This document shows, in pieces, positions 45,716 through 53,454 of a stretch of DNA of 64,000 nt. Made by a program: the position numbers and the translations under genes. Position 1 is the first letter of the stretch. Each line of letters starts with the position of its first letter. The notes under the pieces are model-generated. The model was not told the origin of the DNA. It was given only the letters and a program-made list of their open reading frames with translations, and made no database searches. The DNA comes from Parvularcula sp038749595. Lineage in GTDB: Bacteria; Pseudomonadota; Alphaproteobacteria; Caulobacterales; Parvularculaceae. Location: assembly GCA_038749595.1 (NCBI GenBank), contig JBCDHW010000004.1, positions 1 to 64,000 of the forward strand, in the 5' to 3' direction.

Positions 45716-46320
45716 CCCGCTCTCTCAATCGTTGGCAGTGCAAGGGTAAGAGCCGAGCGCCGGGTTTCGTCAGAGGGATTGTACAATCGCAAGAGCAGGT
45801 CAAAGCGTTGGTCAGACTGCTGATGAACAGGTAACCAATGGCCTGCTTGCGGCTCATCAGAAACGATTATCGTCCAGGAACCGTCGGCGGCATATTCAAT
45901 GGCGCGACTGTTCCAACTCGCCCGGTTGATCTCATTCGGCACGAAAACTTGCGTTTCGCTGTCATAGAGGGTGAGGGACCACCAACGTGTATCAAAGGGC
46001 TGCCCAGAGATGCGATAATCACACGATGATGTGAGCTTCTCGCCGGCATCGTCTTCCAAAGCCATGAAATAAATGGCCTCTTCCGAAGAGAGAGCCAGCG
46101 GCCCACCTAGCGCGACGCGGGCCCTTTCGGCTCGCGATGCTGCCGGAGAACCGACTTTGTCCGAGAACATCCAAGCTCCGCTGACAGGCTCGAAGCTTTT
46201 TTCAAAACCAGCGGGCCCCGTGAGACTGGCTTTAGTCAGTGTAACGCTGATCCAGCCCGCTGCCGCGGCGGAGAGCAAGAAGGCTGTTGAGCCGCGAATT
46301 ATTGAATGCTTAATCGTCAC
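45709..46320 (-). CDS. DUF1214-domain exported protein
   Basis: 203 residues from a likely GTG start at 46320 (the ATG at 46386 adds a non-hydrophobic extension). Signal peptide or anchor AFLLSAAAAGWISV. The DUF1214 core is clear: FDTRWWSLTLYDSETQVFVPNEINRASWNS, then GHWLPV and FDLLLRLYNP. Second gene of the operon controlled by the Crp-type box at 46888-46903. Role unknown; these proteins often accompany lipid or steroid catabolic genes. Confidence 0.82.
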   Translation of the reverse strand: MTIKHSIIRGSTAFLLSAAAAGWISVTLTKASLTGPAGFEKSFEPVSGAWMFSDKVGSPAASRAERARVALGGPLALSSEEAIYFMALEDDAGEKLTSSCDYRISGQPFDTRWWSLTLYDSETQVFVPNEINRASWNSRAIEYAADGSWTIIVSDEPQAGHWLPVHQQSDQRFDLLLRLYNPSDETRRSALTLALPTIERAGC

Positions 46321-46346
46321 AAGGAGCGTTTCTCCCAACCAACAGT

Positions 46347-46841
46347 CTATCGATCCACCAACAGCTTGCGGTAGGCCATTCGCCAACCATCGTCAGTCTT
46401 CACCCAGTTGATACGATACAAACCGGTCGCAATGACCACCGGCGTCTCGCCGGGGACGTGATGCGTGACCTCGAAAATGTTTTCTGTCACCGCTTTTGTC
46501 GCCGTGAGTTCTTCGAAAACCAAACCTGAGAAGTGATGCCGAGATTGGCGTCCTGCAAGTCGGGTTTGGTGCGCGTGCTGAGCATACTGTAGGATGGCTT
46601 CCCGCCCTGTTACGAGTGGCGGCTGTTCATCAGCGAGTGAAAACTCCCACTCGAACGTTGCATCCTCCGTAAGCAGAGCAACGACGGCCTCGGCGTCTTT
46701 GCGATCCCACGATTGCGCGTAGCGAGCCAACTGTTCGGTAATGGCAACCCGGTCTTCTAGCTGCTTGTCGTCGTTCGACCCGCACCCTTGGAGAACGAAT
46801 ACGACTGCGAAAAAGATGCTCAAGATCGGTGTTCGTAACAT
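46347..46841 (-). CDS. SnoaL-like (NTF2-fold) lipoprotein
   Basis: 164 residues from ATG 46841 (GGAGAA upstream). Lipobox VLQGC at residues 16-20. The rest is a SnoaL/NTF2 cone fold: ITEQLARYAQSWDRKDAEAVVALLTEDATFEW, GREAILQYA, HHFSGLVFEE, YRINWVKTDDGWRMAYRKL. This fold is shared by ketosteroid isomerases, dehydratases and binding proteins. A lipidated form is unusual. First gene of the operon; its promoter carries a Crp-type box. Confidence 0.82.
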   Translation of the reverse strand: MLRTPILSIFFAVVFVLQGCGSNDDKQLEDRVAITEQLARYAQSWDRKDAEAVVALLTEDATFEWEFSLADEQPPLVTGREAILQYAQHAHQTRLAGRQSRHHFSGLVFEELTATKAVTENIFEVTHHVPGETPVVIATGLYRINWVKTDDGWRMAYRKLLVDR

Positions 46842-46861
46842 CGAAGGTTCTCCAAGTTGCC

Positions 46862-46903
46862 AGTGTAGAGTCTGGGACAACCAGAACTGCCAGCAGGTTG
46901 GCA
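46862..46903 (-). promoter_or_regulatory. Crp-type operator and promoter of the SnoaL-DUF1214 operon
   Basis: Palindrome TGCCA-N6-TGGCA at 46888-46903, then exactly 20 nt, then TACACT at 46862-46867 (minus strand). The box is centred near -41 relative to a start site about 7 nt beyond the hexamer, the class II activator position. 46 nt separate the box from the ATG. The wider 26-bp context matches the box at the receptor gene at 21 positions. Confidence 0.65.
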
Positions 46904-46916
46904 ATTCTTCTCCCAA

Positions 46917-47576
46917 TCACGAGGGCAACCCCAGCCGCGCAAGCTCAGTGGGATCAATGACCTTGACCCGACCGTAGGCGATCTCGATCAGAGTCTGACT
47001 TTTGAGCTTCTGCAAGTGGTTTCCCAACGCATAGCGGGAGACGCCTAAGTTCCGAGCGAGAATAGACTGCGATAGCTGGACGTTGCCCTCGCCATCGGCG
47101 TTATCGAGCAGGAAGTTCGCGATCCGTTGCGGCAAGGAGAGGGTCATCTGTTCATGCCCAACAGCGATCGCTTTTCGCACCGCCCAACCCAAACCTAAGA
47201 TGAGGCCATGCCGAACCACGGGATCTGTGTCGATCAGTGACCATAGGATGTTGCGATGCACACTTGTCAGTACACTGTCTTCTACGGCCTCGAAGGAAAA
47301 GGCTGCTGGCTTCCCCATTAGCGACGCGGTTAGCCCCCACGTCGAGCCCGCTGCCTTATAGCCATAGATGTAGACATCACCCTGAGCGTTCATGATCGAA
47401 TAAGAAAACCGTCCCGAGTCGATCAAAAACAGGTTCTCGAAGTCATCGCCGATCGACACAACGAGCTGCTTCTTTTTGAAAGCTCGGCGCGTTCCGTGTT
47501 CGCGCAAGATTTCAATGACTTCCTCTGATATCTCAGCCTCATGAGGGCCACCGCGCTTTGCTTCCGGATTTCGCAT
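46917..47576 (-). CDS. Crp/Fnr family transcriptional regulator
   Basis: 219 residues from ATG 47576. N-terminal cyclic-nucleotide-binding-like beta roll (KKKQLVVSIGDDFENLFLIDSGRFSYSI), long dimer helix, and C-terminal winged helix (LPQRIANFLLDN, LSQSILARNLGVSRYALGNHLQKL). The usual cAMP-contacting residues cannot be confirmed, and no Fnr-type cysteine cluster is present. It sits between two promoters with matching palindromes, one of which is 13 bp upstream of its own start, suggesting it controls the block and itself. Confidence 0.9.
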   Translation of the reverse strand: MRNPEAKRGGPHEAEISEEVIEILREHGTRRAFKKKQLVVSIGDDFENLFLIDSGRFSYSIMNAQGDVYIYGYKAAGSTWGLTASLMGKPAAFSFEAVEDSVLTSVHRNILWSLIDTDPVVRHGLILGLGWAVRKAIAVGHEQMTLSLPQRIANFLLDNADGEGNVQLSQSILARNLGVSRYALGNHLQKLKSQTLIEIAYGRVKVIDPTELARLGLPS

Positions 47577-47588
47577 ATTCCCATCAAT

Positions 47589-47630
47589 TGCCAACAGGTT
47601 TGCAGTTTTGGCGTTCCGTCGGCGTACTAT
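47589..47630 (+). promoter_or_regulatory. Crp-type operator and promoter of the TonB receptor gene
   Basis: Box TGCCA-N6-TTGCA (47589-47604), 20 nt, then TACTAT (47625-47630). Same geometry as the operon promoter at 46862-46903. 50 nt lie between the box and the receptor ATG. The box is also 13 bp from the divergent regulator start, so it could serve both directions. Confidence 0.65.
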
Positions 47631-47654
47631 CACAGAAAAATAGGGAGGGCCAAA

Positions 47655-50003
47655 ATGACATACAAAACGGTTCTAAAGTCCGTCGGCTTCATCTCAGCGA
47701 TCGCTGCCATGAACCCATCGGTTTCAGCACAGATCAGCTCAGACGCTGCGGCGGAAGCCGAAGCAAGCGGCCGGTTGGACATCATCACTGTCACCGCGCA
47801 AAGACGCGAACAGGACGTCCAAGACGTCCCGCTATCCATCTCAGCTTACTCGGGCGACTTCATAAGAGAGTCAGGAATTCTGACTCTTCAGGACCTCGCT
47901 CTTTACTCACCAAACTTTTTGCTACCGAGCTCGAGCCAGTTGACCAATGCGCGGATCCAAATTCGCGGCGTTGGTTCGGTGGGTAACGCGGGCATCGAAC
48001 CGTCGGTTGGTGTTTTCATTGACGATGTCTACTTTCCGCGACCTGGCTCTATTCTTGGCAACCTCCTCGATGTGAGCGCCGTAGAAGTTCTGCGCGGCCC
48101 GCAAGGAACCTTTTTTGGGCGCAATACAGCAGCGGGCGCTTTTAACATTCGCACAAACGACCCATCATTCAGCGGCAACACCGCGGCGCTGACGCTGGGC
48201 GCCGGAAATTTTGACGCCTACAACTCGAACGTCGTCCTGAACGGCGTTGTGTCCGACAAAGTCGCGGTCCGTTTAGCCGGTCAATATTCCGAACGCGGAG
48301 GTTACGGCACCAATCTTCTCAACGGAGAGGAATTTGGCGCGAGGGACGACCTCGTGTTGCGCGGTAAGGTCCTGTTCAACGCGACCGACCAGCTTACGCT
48401 GAAGGTCTCCGCTGACTACTCAGAGATCAATTTTGGTGGTCAGACCGTTGAGCTTTTGGCGGACACCATCCCGTCGCCTGCCTTTGGGGGAACGCTCGGA
48501 GCCCTTTTCGGCGCCGAAGCACGTGATGGATTGTTAGCGGCGTCGGAAGATCCCTTCGACCATGAGATCTATCAGGATCACCGAGATTTCTCCGATGATT
48601 CCCAGTGGGGACTATCCGTACACGCTGATTATGAACTTGCGTCCGGCCATACGCTGCGATCGATCACAGCGAGCCGAGAGTGGGAAGCAACGAACTTCGG
48701 CAGCTCTCTGAGGTTCCCCGCTCAGCTCTTCCCTCGCGCTCAAGAGTTTGAGAACAGCACGTTCAGTCAGGAAGTGCAGCTGCTATCTCCAACAGGCGGA
48801 GCGTTCGAGTACGTGGTCGGCGCCTTCTACTATGATGAGAGCTACGAGATCGGTGACAGTTCTGACTTGGGCGCGCAATTCTGCATTCCGGTGGTCGCTG
48901 GATTAGCTGGGATTGGAGCAGCGCAGGCCTGCGCTGCCGGGCAACAAGTGGGCGCTGCGGAAGCCGATTTTTCGCAAGACCTTCAAAGCTACGCTCTCTT
49001 CGGGCAAGGCACATGGCGTCCAAATGAGAAACTAGCCTTTACAGGTGGACTACGTTGGACAGACGAAGAAAAAGACGGCGAATTCATCAGCACTGTGAAC
49101 AATCCTTTTGTTACGGCCCTGAGCATTCGTCAAGCAGAGGTCCTGCCGGCGACGACGATCAACGAGAGCCAAACCACCTACTTCGCTAACGCCAGCTGGT
49201 TCCCGACCGACGATGTGATGGTCTTTGCGACCTATTCCACCGGCTACAAGGGTGGCGGGTTCAACACGCAAGGGACATTCCCCGCCCTCACCGCCGACCA
49301 ACGTGTGTTTCGTGCAGAGACTTCGGACAACATCGAAATAGGCATAAAGAGCCAGCTGCTGGACAACACACTCCAAGCCAATATTACCGCCTTCCGCATG
49401 GACCTGGAAGACTACCAAGACCGTGCATTCGACGGAATTTCTTTCATTACACGAAATGTTGGAGAGCTTCGCCAACAAGGCGTTGAGGCCGACATCATTT
49501 GGGCACCTCTCGATCAACTCACGGTCAACAGCGGCTTATCATTTTTGGATTCTGAGTTCCTCGACTACGAAAACGCATCCCCGTTGCCTGGCGGTCCGGT
49601 GCAGGATTTGACCGGTGGTGAAGCCCATTACTCACCTGACATTCAGGGCTCACTCATGGTCGATTGGACGGATCAATTGGGCGGCACCAACTTGGAGTAC
49701 TTCATCAGGGGCGAGTCCCAATTCATCGGTGAACAGAACCTTGGCGCCAACACCAACAACAACCCGCAGTCCGTTCAAGACGCTTACTCGCTGTTCAATG
49801 CACGGGTCGGAATCGCGTCGGCGGACGGCGACTGGCGCCTCACGCTTTGGGGCAGGAACCTCGCGGATGAAGGCTATTGCACCGCGATCTTTGATCAGCC
49901 CTTTGGCGGCCAGTTGAACGGTACGGTCAACCTACAAACGCCCCAACGGTGTGTGGTTGGTGCACCGCGCACCTACGGCGTCGAGCTTAGCCTCAACTTT
50001 TAG
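47655..50003 (+). CDS. TonB-dependent outer-membrane receptor
   Basis: 782 residues from ATG 47655 with AGGGAGG. Signal peptide ends VSAQ; TonB box-like DIITVTAQ; plug domain (VPLSISAYSG, IQIRGVGSVGN, VEVLRGPQGTFFGRNTAAGAFNI) and 22-strand-type barrel ending PRTYGVELSLNF. It imports a substrate across the outer membrane with TonB energy. It lacks any siderophore-specific neighbour. The companion acyl-CoA synthetase suggests an acid such as a fatty, aromatic or steroid side-chain acid, as seen in other alphaproteobacterial catabolic clusters. Confidence 0.95.
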   Translation: MTYKTVLKSVGFISAIAAMNPSVSAQISSDAAAEAEASGRLDIITVTAQRREQDVQDVPLSISAYSGDFIRESGILTLQDLALYSPNFLLPSSSQLTNARIQIRGVGSVGNAGIEPSVGVFIDDVYFPRPGSILGNLLDVSAVEVLRGPQGTFFGRNTAAGAFNIRTNDPSFSGNTAALTLGAGNFDAYNSNVVLNGVVSDKVAVRLAGQYSERGGYGTNLLNGEEFGARDDLVLRGKVLFNATDQLTLKVSADYSEINFGGQTVELLADTIPSPAFGGTLGALFGAEARDGLLAASEDPFDHEIYQDHRDFSDDSQWGLSVHADYELASGHTLRSITASREWEATNFGSSLRFPAQLFPRAQEFENSTFSQEVQLLSPTGGAFEYVVGAFYYDESYEIGDSSDLGAQFCIPVVAGLAGIGAAQACAAGQQVGAAEADFSQDLQSYALFGQGTWRPNEKLAFTGGLRWTDEEKDGEFISTVNNPFVTALSIRQAEVLPATTINESQTTYFANASWFPTDDVMVFATYSTGYKGGGFNTQGTFPALTADQRVFRAETSDNIEIGIKSQLLDNTLQANITAFRMDLEDYQDRAFDGISFITRNVGELRQQGVEADIIWAPLDQLTVNSGLSFLDSEFLDYENASPLPGGPVQDLTGGEAHYSPDIQGSLMVDWTDQLGGTNLEYFIRGESQFIGEQNLGANTNNNPQSVQDAYSLFNARVGIASADGDWRLTLWGRNLADEGYCTAIFDQPFGGQLNGTVNLQTPQRCVVGAPRTYGVELSLNF

Positions 50004-50155
50004 GGCCAATAGCGCGTCGGATTGGAGGCACCCTTCCTGCCTTCTAGCCCTCAATGGCCGGCGCACTGCGTCGGCCAGTTCCTCGAGTGCGCTTGTTTGT
50101 CAGTACGCGAACCGGCGCGCAGCGACGCCTTGGCAAGGATTTGACGGAGAGAAAC

Positions 50156-52027
50156 GTGTCGAGATATCCCCTCATCAAGACCATCAAAGACATTGAAGAG
50201 ATTGAACGCACGCCGTGGCGCGAGCACTGTCCGCACACCAGCACATTTGACATCATCCAAGACGGATCAGCGCGGTATGGTGATCTCCCAGCGATCATGT
50301 TTCTACCGTTTGGAACGGCAGACGAAGAACCGCACATTGTAAGCTACAGGCAGTTCGCCAAGCGGGTCACGGCAGCGGCAAATCTCTTCTGGGCGTTAGA
50401 CGTCGGCTCTTCCGACGTTGTGTCATACATCTTACCGAACTTCCCGGAGACACAGGAGATCATTTGGGGCGCTGAAGCCGCCGGGATCGTCAATGCAATC
50501 AATCCGCTGCTCGAGCCAGAAACGATCCGTAAGCTTCTTATCGCAGCCGAAACCAAAGTGATCGTTACGGTGCCGCCATTGCCGACGATCAACCTTTGGG
50601 ACCCCATCGTCGCCATCGCGGATGAACTCAGCCATGTCACCACACTGATTTATGTCGACCCCGGACAATATTTTGGAATGCCGCCAGCCTCTTTGCCAGC
50701 AGAGACCCCAAACGGAAAACCCATCTTGTGTTTCCAGGACGCGCGCGATCGACAACCAGACGAAGCGTTGAATTTTGACCGAGCGTTCAGTCCATCGGAC
50801 ATTGCCTCGCTGTTCCACACTGGGGGAACAACCGGAACGCCTAAGCTCACTCCGCATACGCATGAAAATGAAGTGTTCAATGCTTGGGCGATCTCACGCG
50901 CAACCCCCTTCGAGCCTGGCGAGAAAGCCGTAGTTGGCCTGCCCCTTTTTCATGTGAATGCGGTTATCGTGACAGGTCTCGCGTCTATGCTCGCAGGCGT
51001 GGCGCAGGTTATGGTCAGCCCCATGGGCTTTCGCGGTCCAGGTGTCATTGAAAACCTCTGGAAAGTCATCGATCGGTTTGGCGCTAATTCAATGTCGGGG
51101 GTGCCAACGATCTATTCAGCGCTGATGTCGGTTCCAACCGATGGGCTAGACTTGTCGTCCTTTCGCTTCGCAGCCGTTGGGGCAGCGCCGCTTTCACCCG
51201 AGCTGTTTCGGAACTTCGTTGAGTATTCGGGTGTTGAGCTCCTGGAAGGTTACGGGCTCACGGAGAGTACCGTAGTTGCCACCACAAACCCGCTAGGCGG
51301 TGAGAAACGCGTCGGCTCGATCGGCTTGCGGTTGCCGTTCCTTGAAATGCGGTGTGCCGAATTAAATGCACACGGAGAAATCACACGCTTCTGTGACACG
51401 AACGAAGTGGGGACGATCGTTATTCGCGGCCCAAGCGTCTTTCCGGGTTACCATAAGCGTGCCGATAGCGGCCTTAGCTCCGACGGTTGGCTGAATACCG
51501 GTGACTTGGGGCGTCAAGACGAAGACCAGTACTTTTGGATCACCGGCCGCTCCAAGGACGTGATTATCCGTGGGGGGCATAACATTGATCCGAGCATGAT
51601 CGAGAACACCCTTGAGGAGCATGAAGCCGTGGCGCTGGCAGCTGCCATCGGTCAGCCTGACGGCTATGCAGGCGAACTCCCCGCTGCCTACGTACAGCTT
51701 CATCCGAGTGCTGACATAGACCCCGAGGCTCTACGCCTGTGGGCGAAGGAACGGATCCCCGAGAGGGCTGCGTCACCGGTATACCTAGAAATCATGGACG
51801 CGTTGCCCGTGACAGCTGTCGGGAAGATCCACAAACCATCGCTTCGTGCACGCGCCATTCAGCGTGTCGTCCAAGACAAGTTGGACCGAGCTGACCTTTT
51901 TGCAGAGGTTGAGGTCACGCATAATGCAGACTACGGTCTGGTGACACGCGTAAGAACTCCCCAGATAGGCCGGGCGCGCGCAGTCCTAGGCGAATTCGCA
52001 CTGGTCTTTGATTTTATGACAGAATGA
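50156..52027 (+). CDS. acyl-CoA synthetase (AMP-forming)
   Basis: 623 residues from GTG 50156 (GGAGAG upstream); the open frame extends to 50054 but lacks conservation. ANL-superfamily motifs: LFHTGGTTGTPKLTPHTH (A3), GYGLTES (A5), LNTGDLG (A7) and the C-terminal GKIHK catalytic Lys. It activates a carboxylic acid to its CoA thioester. It is 150 bp after the receptor gene on the same strand, with no terminator seen, so co-expression is plausible. The substrate class is not fixed by sequence. Confidence 0.92.
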   Translation: MSRYPLIKTIKDIEEIERTPWREHCPHTSTFDIIQDGSARYGDLPAIMFLPFGTADEEPHIVSYRQFAKRVTAAANLFWALDVGSSDVVSYILPNFPETQEIIWGAEAAGIVNAINPLLEPETIRKLLIAAETKVIVTVPPLPTINLWDPIVAIADELSHVTTLIYVDPGQYFGMPPASLPAETPNGKPILCFQDARDRQPDEALNFDRAFSPSDIASLFHTGGTTGTPKLTPHTHENEVFNAWAISRATPFEPGEKAVVGLPLFHVNAVIVTGLASMLAGVAQVMVSPMGFRGPGVIENLWKVIDRFGANSMSGVPTIYSALMSVPTDGLDLSSFRFAAVGAAPLSPELFRNFVEYSGVELLEGYGLTESTVVATTNPLGGEKRVGSIGLRLPFLEMRCAELNAHGEITRFCDTNEVGTIVIRGPSVFPGYHKRADSGLSSDGWLNTGDLGRQDEDQYFWITGRSKDVIIRGGHNIDPSMIENTLEEHEAVALAAAIGQPDGYAGELPAAYVQLHPSADIDPEALRLWAKERIPERAASPVYLEIMDALPVTAVGKIHKPSLRARAIQRVVQDKLDRADLFAEVEVTHNADYGLVTRVRTPQIGRARAVLGEFALVFDFMTE

Positions 52028-52115
52028 ATGTCGAGACTTTTGTTTCGGTTCGGTCGCCCTGCGTGGATGAACGTGTGTGATCTCAACCTGAAGTGCGAAG
52101 CGTTGAGCTTTGCTC

Positions 52116-52683
52116 AGTTTCCGTCGATCGCTTTCGCGATGGCGTTCCGTAGCACCTCTTCGGGGGTTTGGTAGCCGAGGCATTTGCGGGGTGTACGGTT
52201 GAGTTGGTTGGCGGTCTTATCGAAGGCTTGCTCGGGCAGGGCGGCCACATCCGTATTGCCTTGGAGGGATCAGCGCAGCCGCCGGTTGGTGTTCTCGACA
52301 GCGCTTTTCTGGTGTGGTGCTGCGGGGTCGCAGAAGTAGCTGTGGGTACCCAGTTCGTCCTTGAGCATGCGGTAGCTGGCGAACTCAGTCCCACGGTCGA
52401 TTGTCAGTGTGCGCCTAAGGGAAGGCGGTAGCAGGCCGAGCTTCTCACCGATCCGGCTGAAGATCGGTTCGGAGTGTCGGCTCTGGTTCCTGGCGGCGAA
52501 GAGATAGCGGCTCTTTCGTTCGATGAGGGACGTGACGTTCGCCTTGCCGTACTCGCGGCAGAAGATCATCAGGTCAGCTTCCCAATGGCCGAAGTCTGAT
52601 TGCTCCTTGATCGCCACGGGTCTGTTCGCGAGGAGATTTTCTGCTGCAGTTTGGGACCCAGATAATACCCGGATTCGGAGCAT
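52116..52683 (-). mobile_element. IS30-family transposase remnant (pseudogene)
   Basis: The DDE core is readable: FGHWEADLMIF, LTIDRGTEFA and SAVENTNRRLR. An in-frame TGA (52270-52272) follows. The same frame then continues SLQGNTDVAALPEQAFDK... to LNRTPRKCLGYQTPEEVL and ends at 52116, the normal IS30 C-terminus. The N-terminal DNA-binding part (over 100 residues) is missing. It lies between the acyl-CoA synthetase gene and tRNA-Thr. Inverted terminal repeats were not found. Truncated and interrupted, so inactive. Confidence 0.88.
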
Positions 52684-52736
52684 CTCTGCTCTTCGCTGAC
52701 CTCTCGTAAAATCAGCGAATATTTTCAGTAATTTGA

Positions 52737-52812
52737 TGGTGCCCCCACACGGACTCGAACCGCGGACCTACTGATTACAAATCAGTTGCTCTACCAGCTG
52801 AGCTATAGGGGC
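52737..52812 (-). tRNA. tRNA-Thr (TGT anticodon)
   Basis: 76 nt with encoded CCA. Acceptor GCCCCTA with TGGGGGC, D-arm TAGCTCAGCTGGTAGAGC, anticodon stem ACTGA/TCAGT around TTTGTAA (TGT), T-arm GCGGTTCGAGTCCGT. Confidence 0.96.
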
Positions 52813-53144
52813 GACGGGGACGCTGTGGGGGATTTCTCCTCGGGGTGCAAGCCCAGCTCGAACGGTCGTGATCGTGCGTGGCCGCGCTCGAATTACTGAG
52901 GTCTCACCGTTCTCCTTATCTGTTGCCATGGCAGCGAGATCCGCGGGAATTCTTCGGCGTGTGCCACTCCGCGAAGCGTCGCTTTACGCGGTACACGACG
53001 TTAAGCGCGCTGGTCTTCGCTGCGGTGTGCAAAACCAGTTTCCGCAAAATATTCCGCAGGGAATGACAGACCAATCGACGCTGTCAGGGCATGGCCGAAG
53101 CGCGCGTCGCGACGGTTCCATATACGATGTCAAAGTAGGAAGGG
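52813..53144. other. intergenic between tRNA-Thr and tRNA-Asn, no gene seen
   Basis: Open frames here lack ribosome sites and any recognisable motif. It probably carries the tRNA-Thr promoter. No repeat or terminator stands out. Confidence 0.5.
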
Positions 53145-53219
53145 TGGCTCCGGTGGAGGGATTCGAACCCCCGACCCAGCGATTAACAGTCGCTTGCTCT
53201 ACCACTGAGCTACACCGGA
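53145..53219 (-). tRNA. tRNA-Asn (GTT anticodon)
   Basis: 75 nt with encoded CCA. Acceptor TCCGGTG with CACCGGA, D-arm TAGCTCAGTGGTAGAGC, anticodon stem AGCGA/TCGCT around CTGTTAA (GTT), T-arm GGGGGTTCGAATCCCTC. Confidence 0.97.
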
Positions 53220-53331
53220 ACGGAAGCGGGCGATAGCGCAAGGGTTGCGTGAAGAAAAGCCCGAACTTTTCCTCGAACGTGTTTTTCTCGGCTTTCTGTG
53301 CGTGCCAGCCGTCTTCGCGAACGGGGTCCCC

Positions 53332-53359
53332 AAAAAGAAACGACCTCGCGAGAGCGAGG
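53332..53359 (-). terminator. rho-independent terminator of the RND efflux operon
   Basis: On the minus strand, stem CCTCGC-tctc-GCGAGG followed by TCGTTTCTTTTT, about 100 bp after the RND stop. A second hairpin (GGTAAGG/CCTTACC) lies between it and the gene. Confidence 0.75.
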
Positions 53360-53454
53360 CCGTCCCTTGGGGGTATGGTGGGTATGTCTTCCTGGGAGAA
53401 GAAGACCGTTTCTGGATGCGCCGGTAAGGTTAACAAGGCCTTACCAGCGTCCGA

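Noticed and set aside
52813..53236. Open frames across the tRNA-Asn region
   Set aside because: They cross a tRNA gene and have no coding features.
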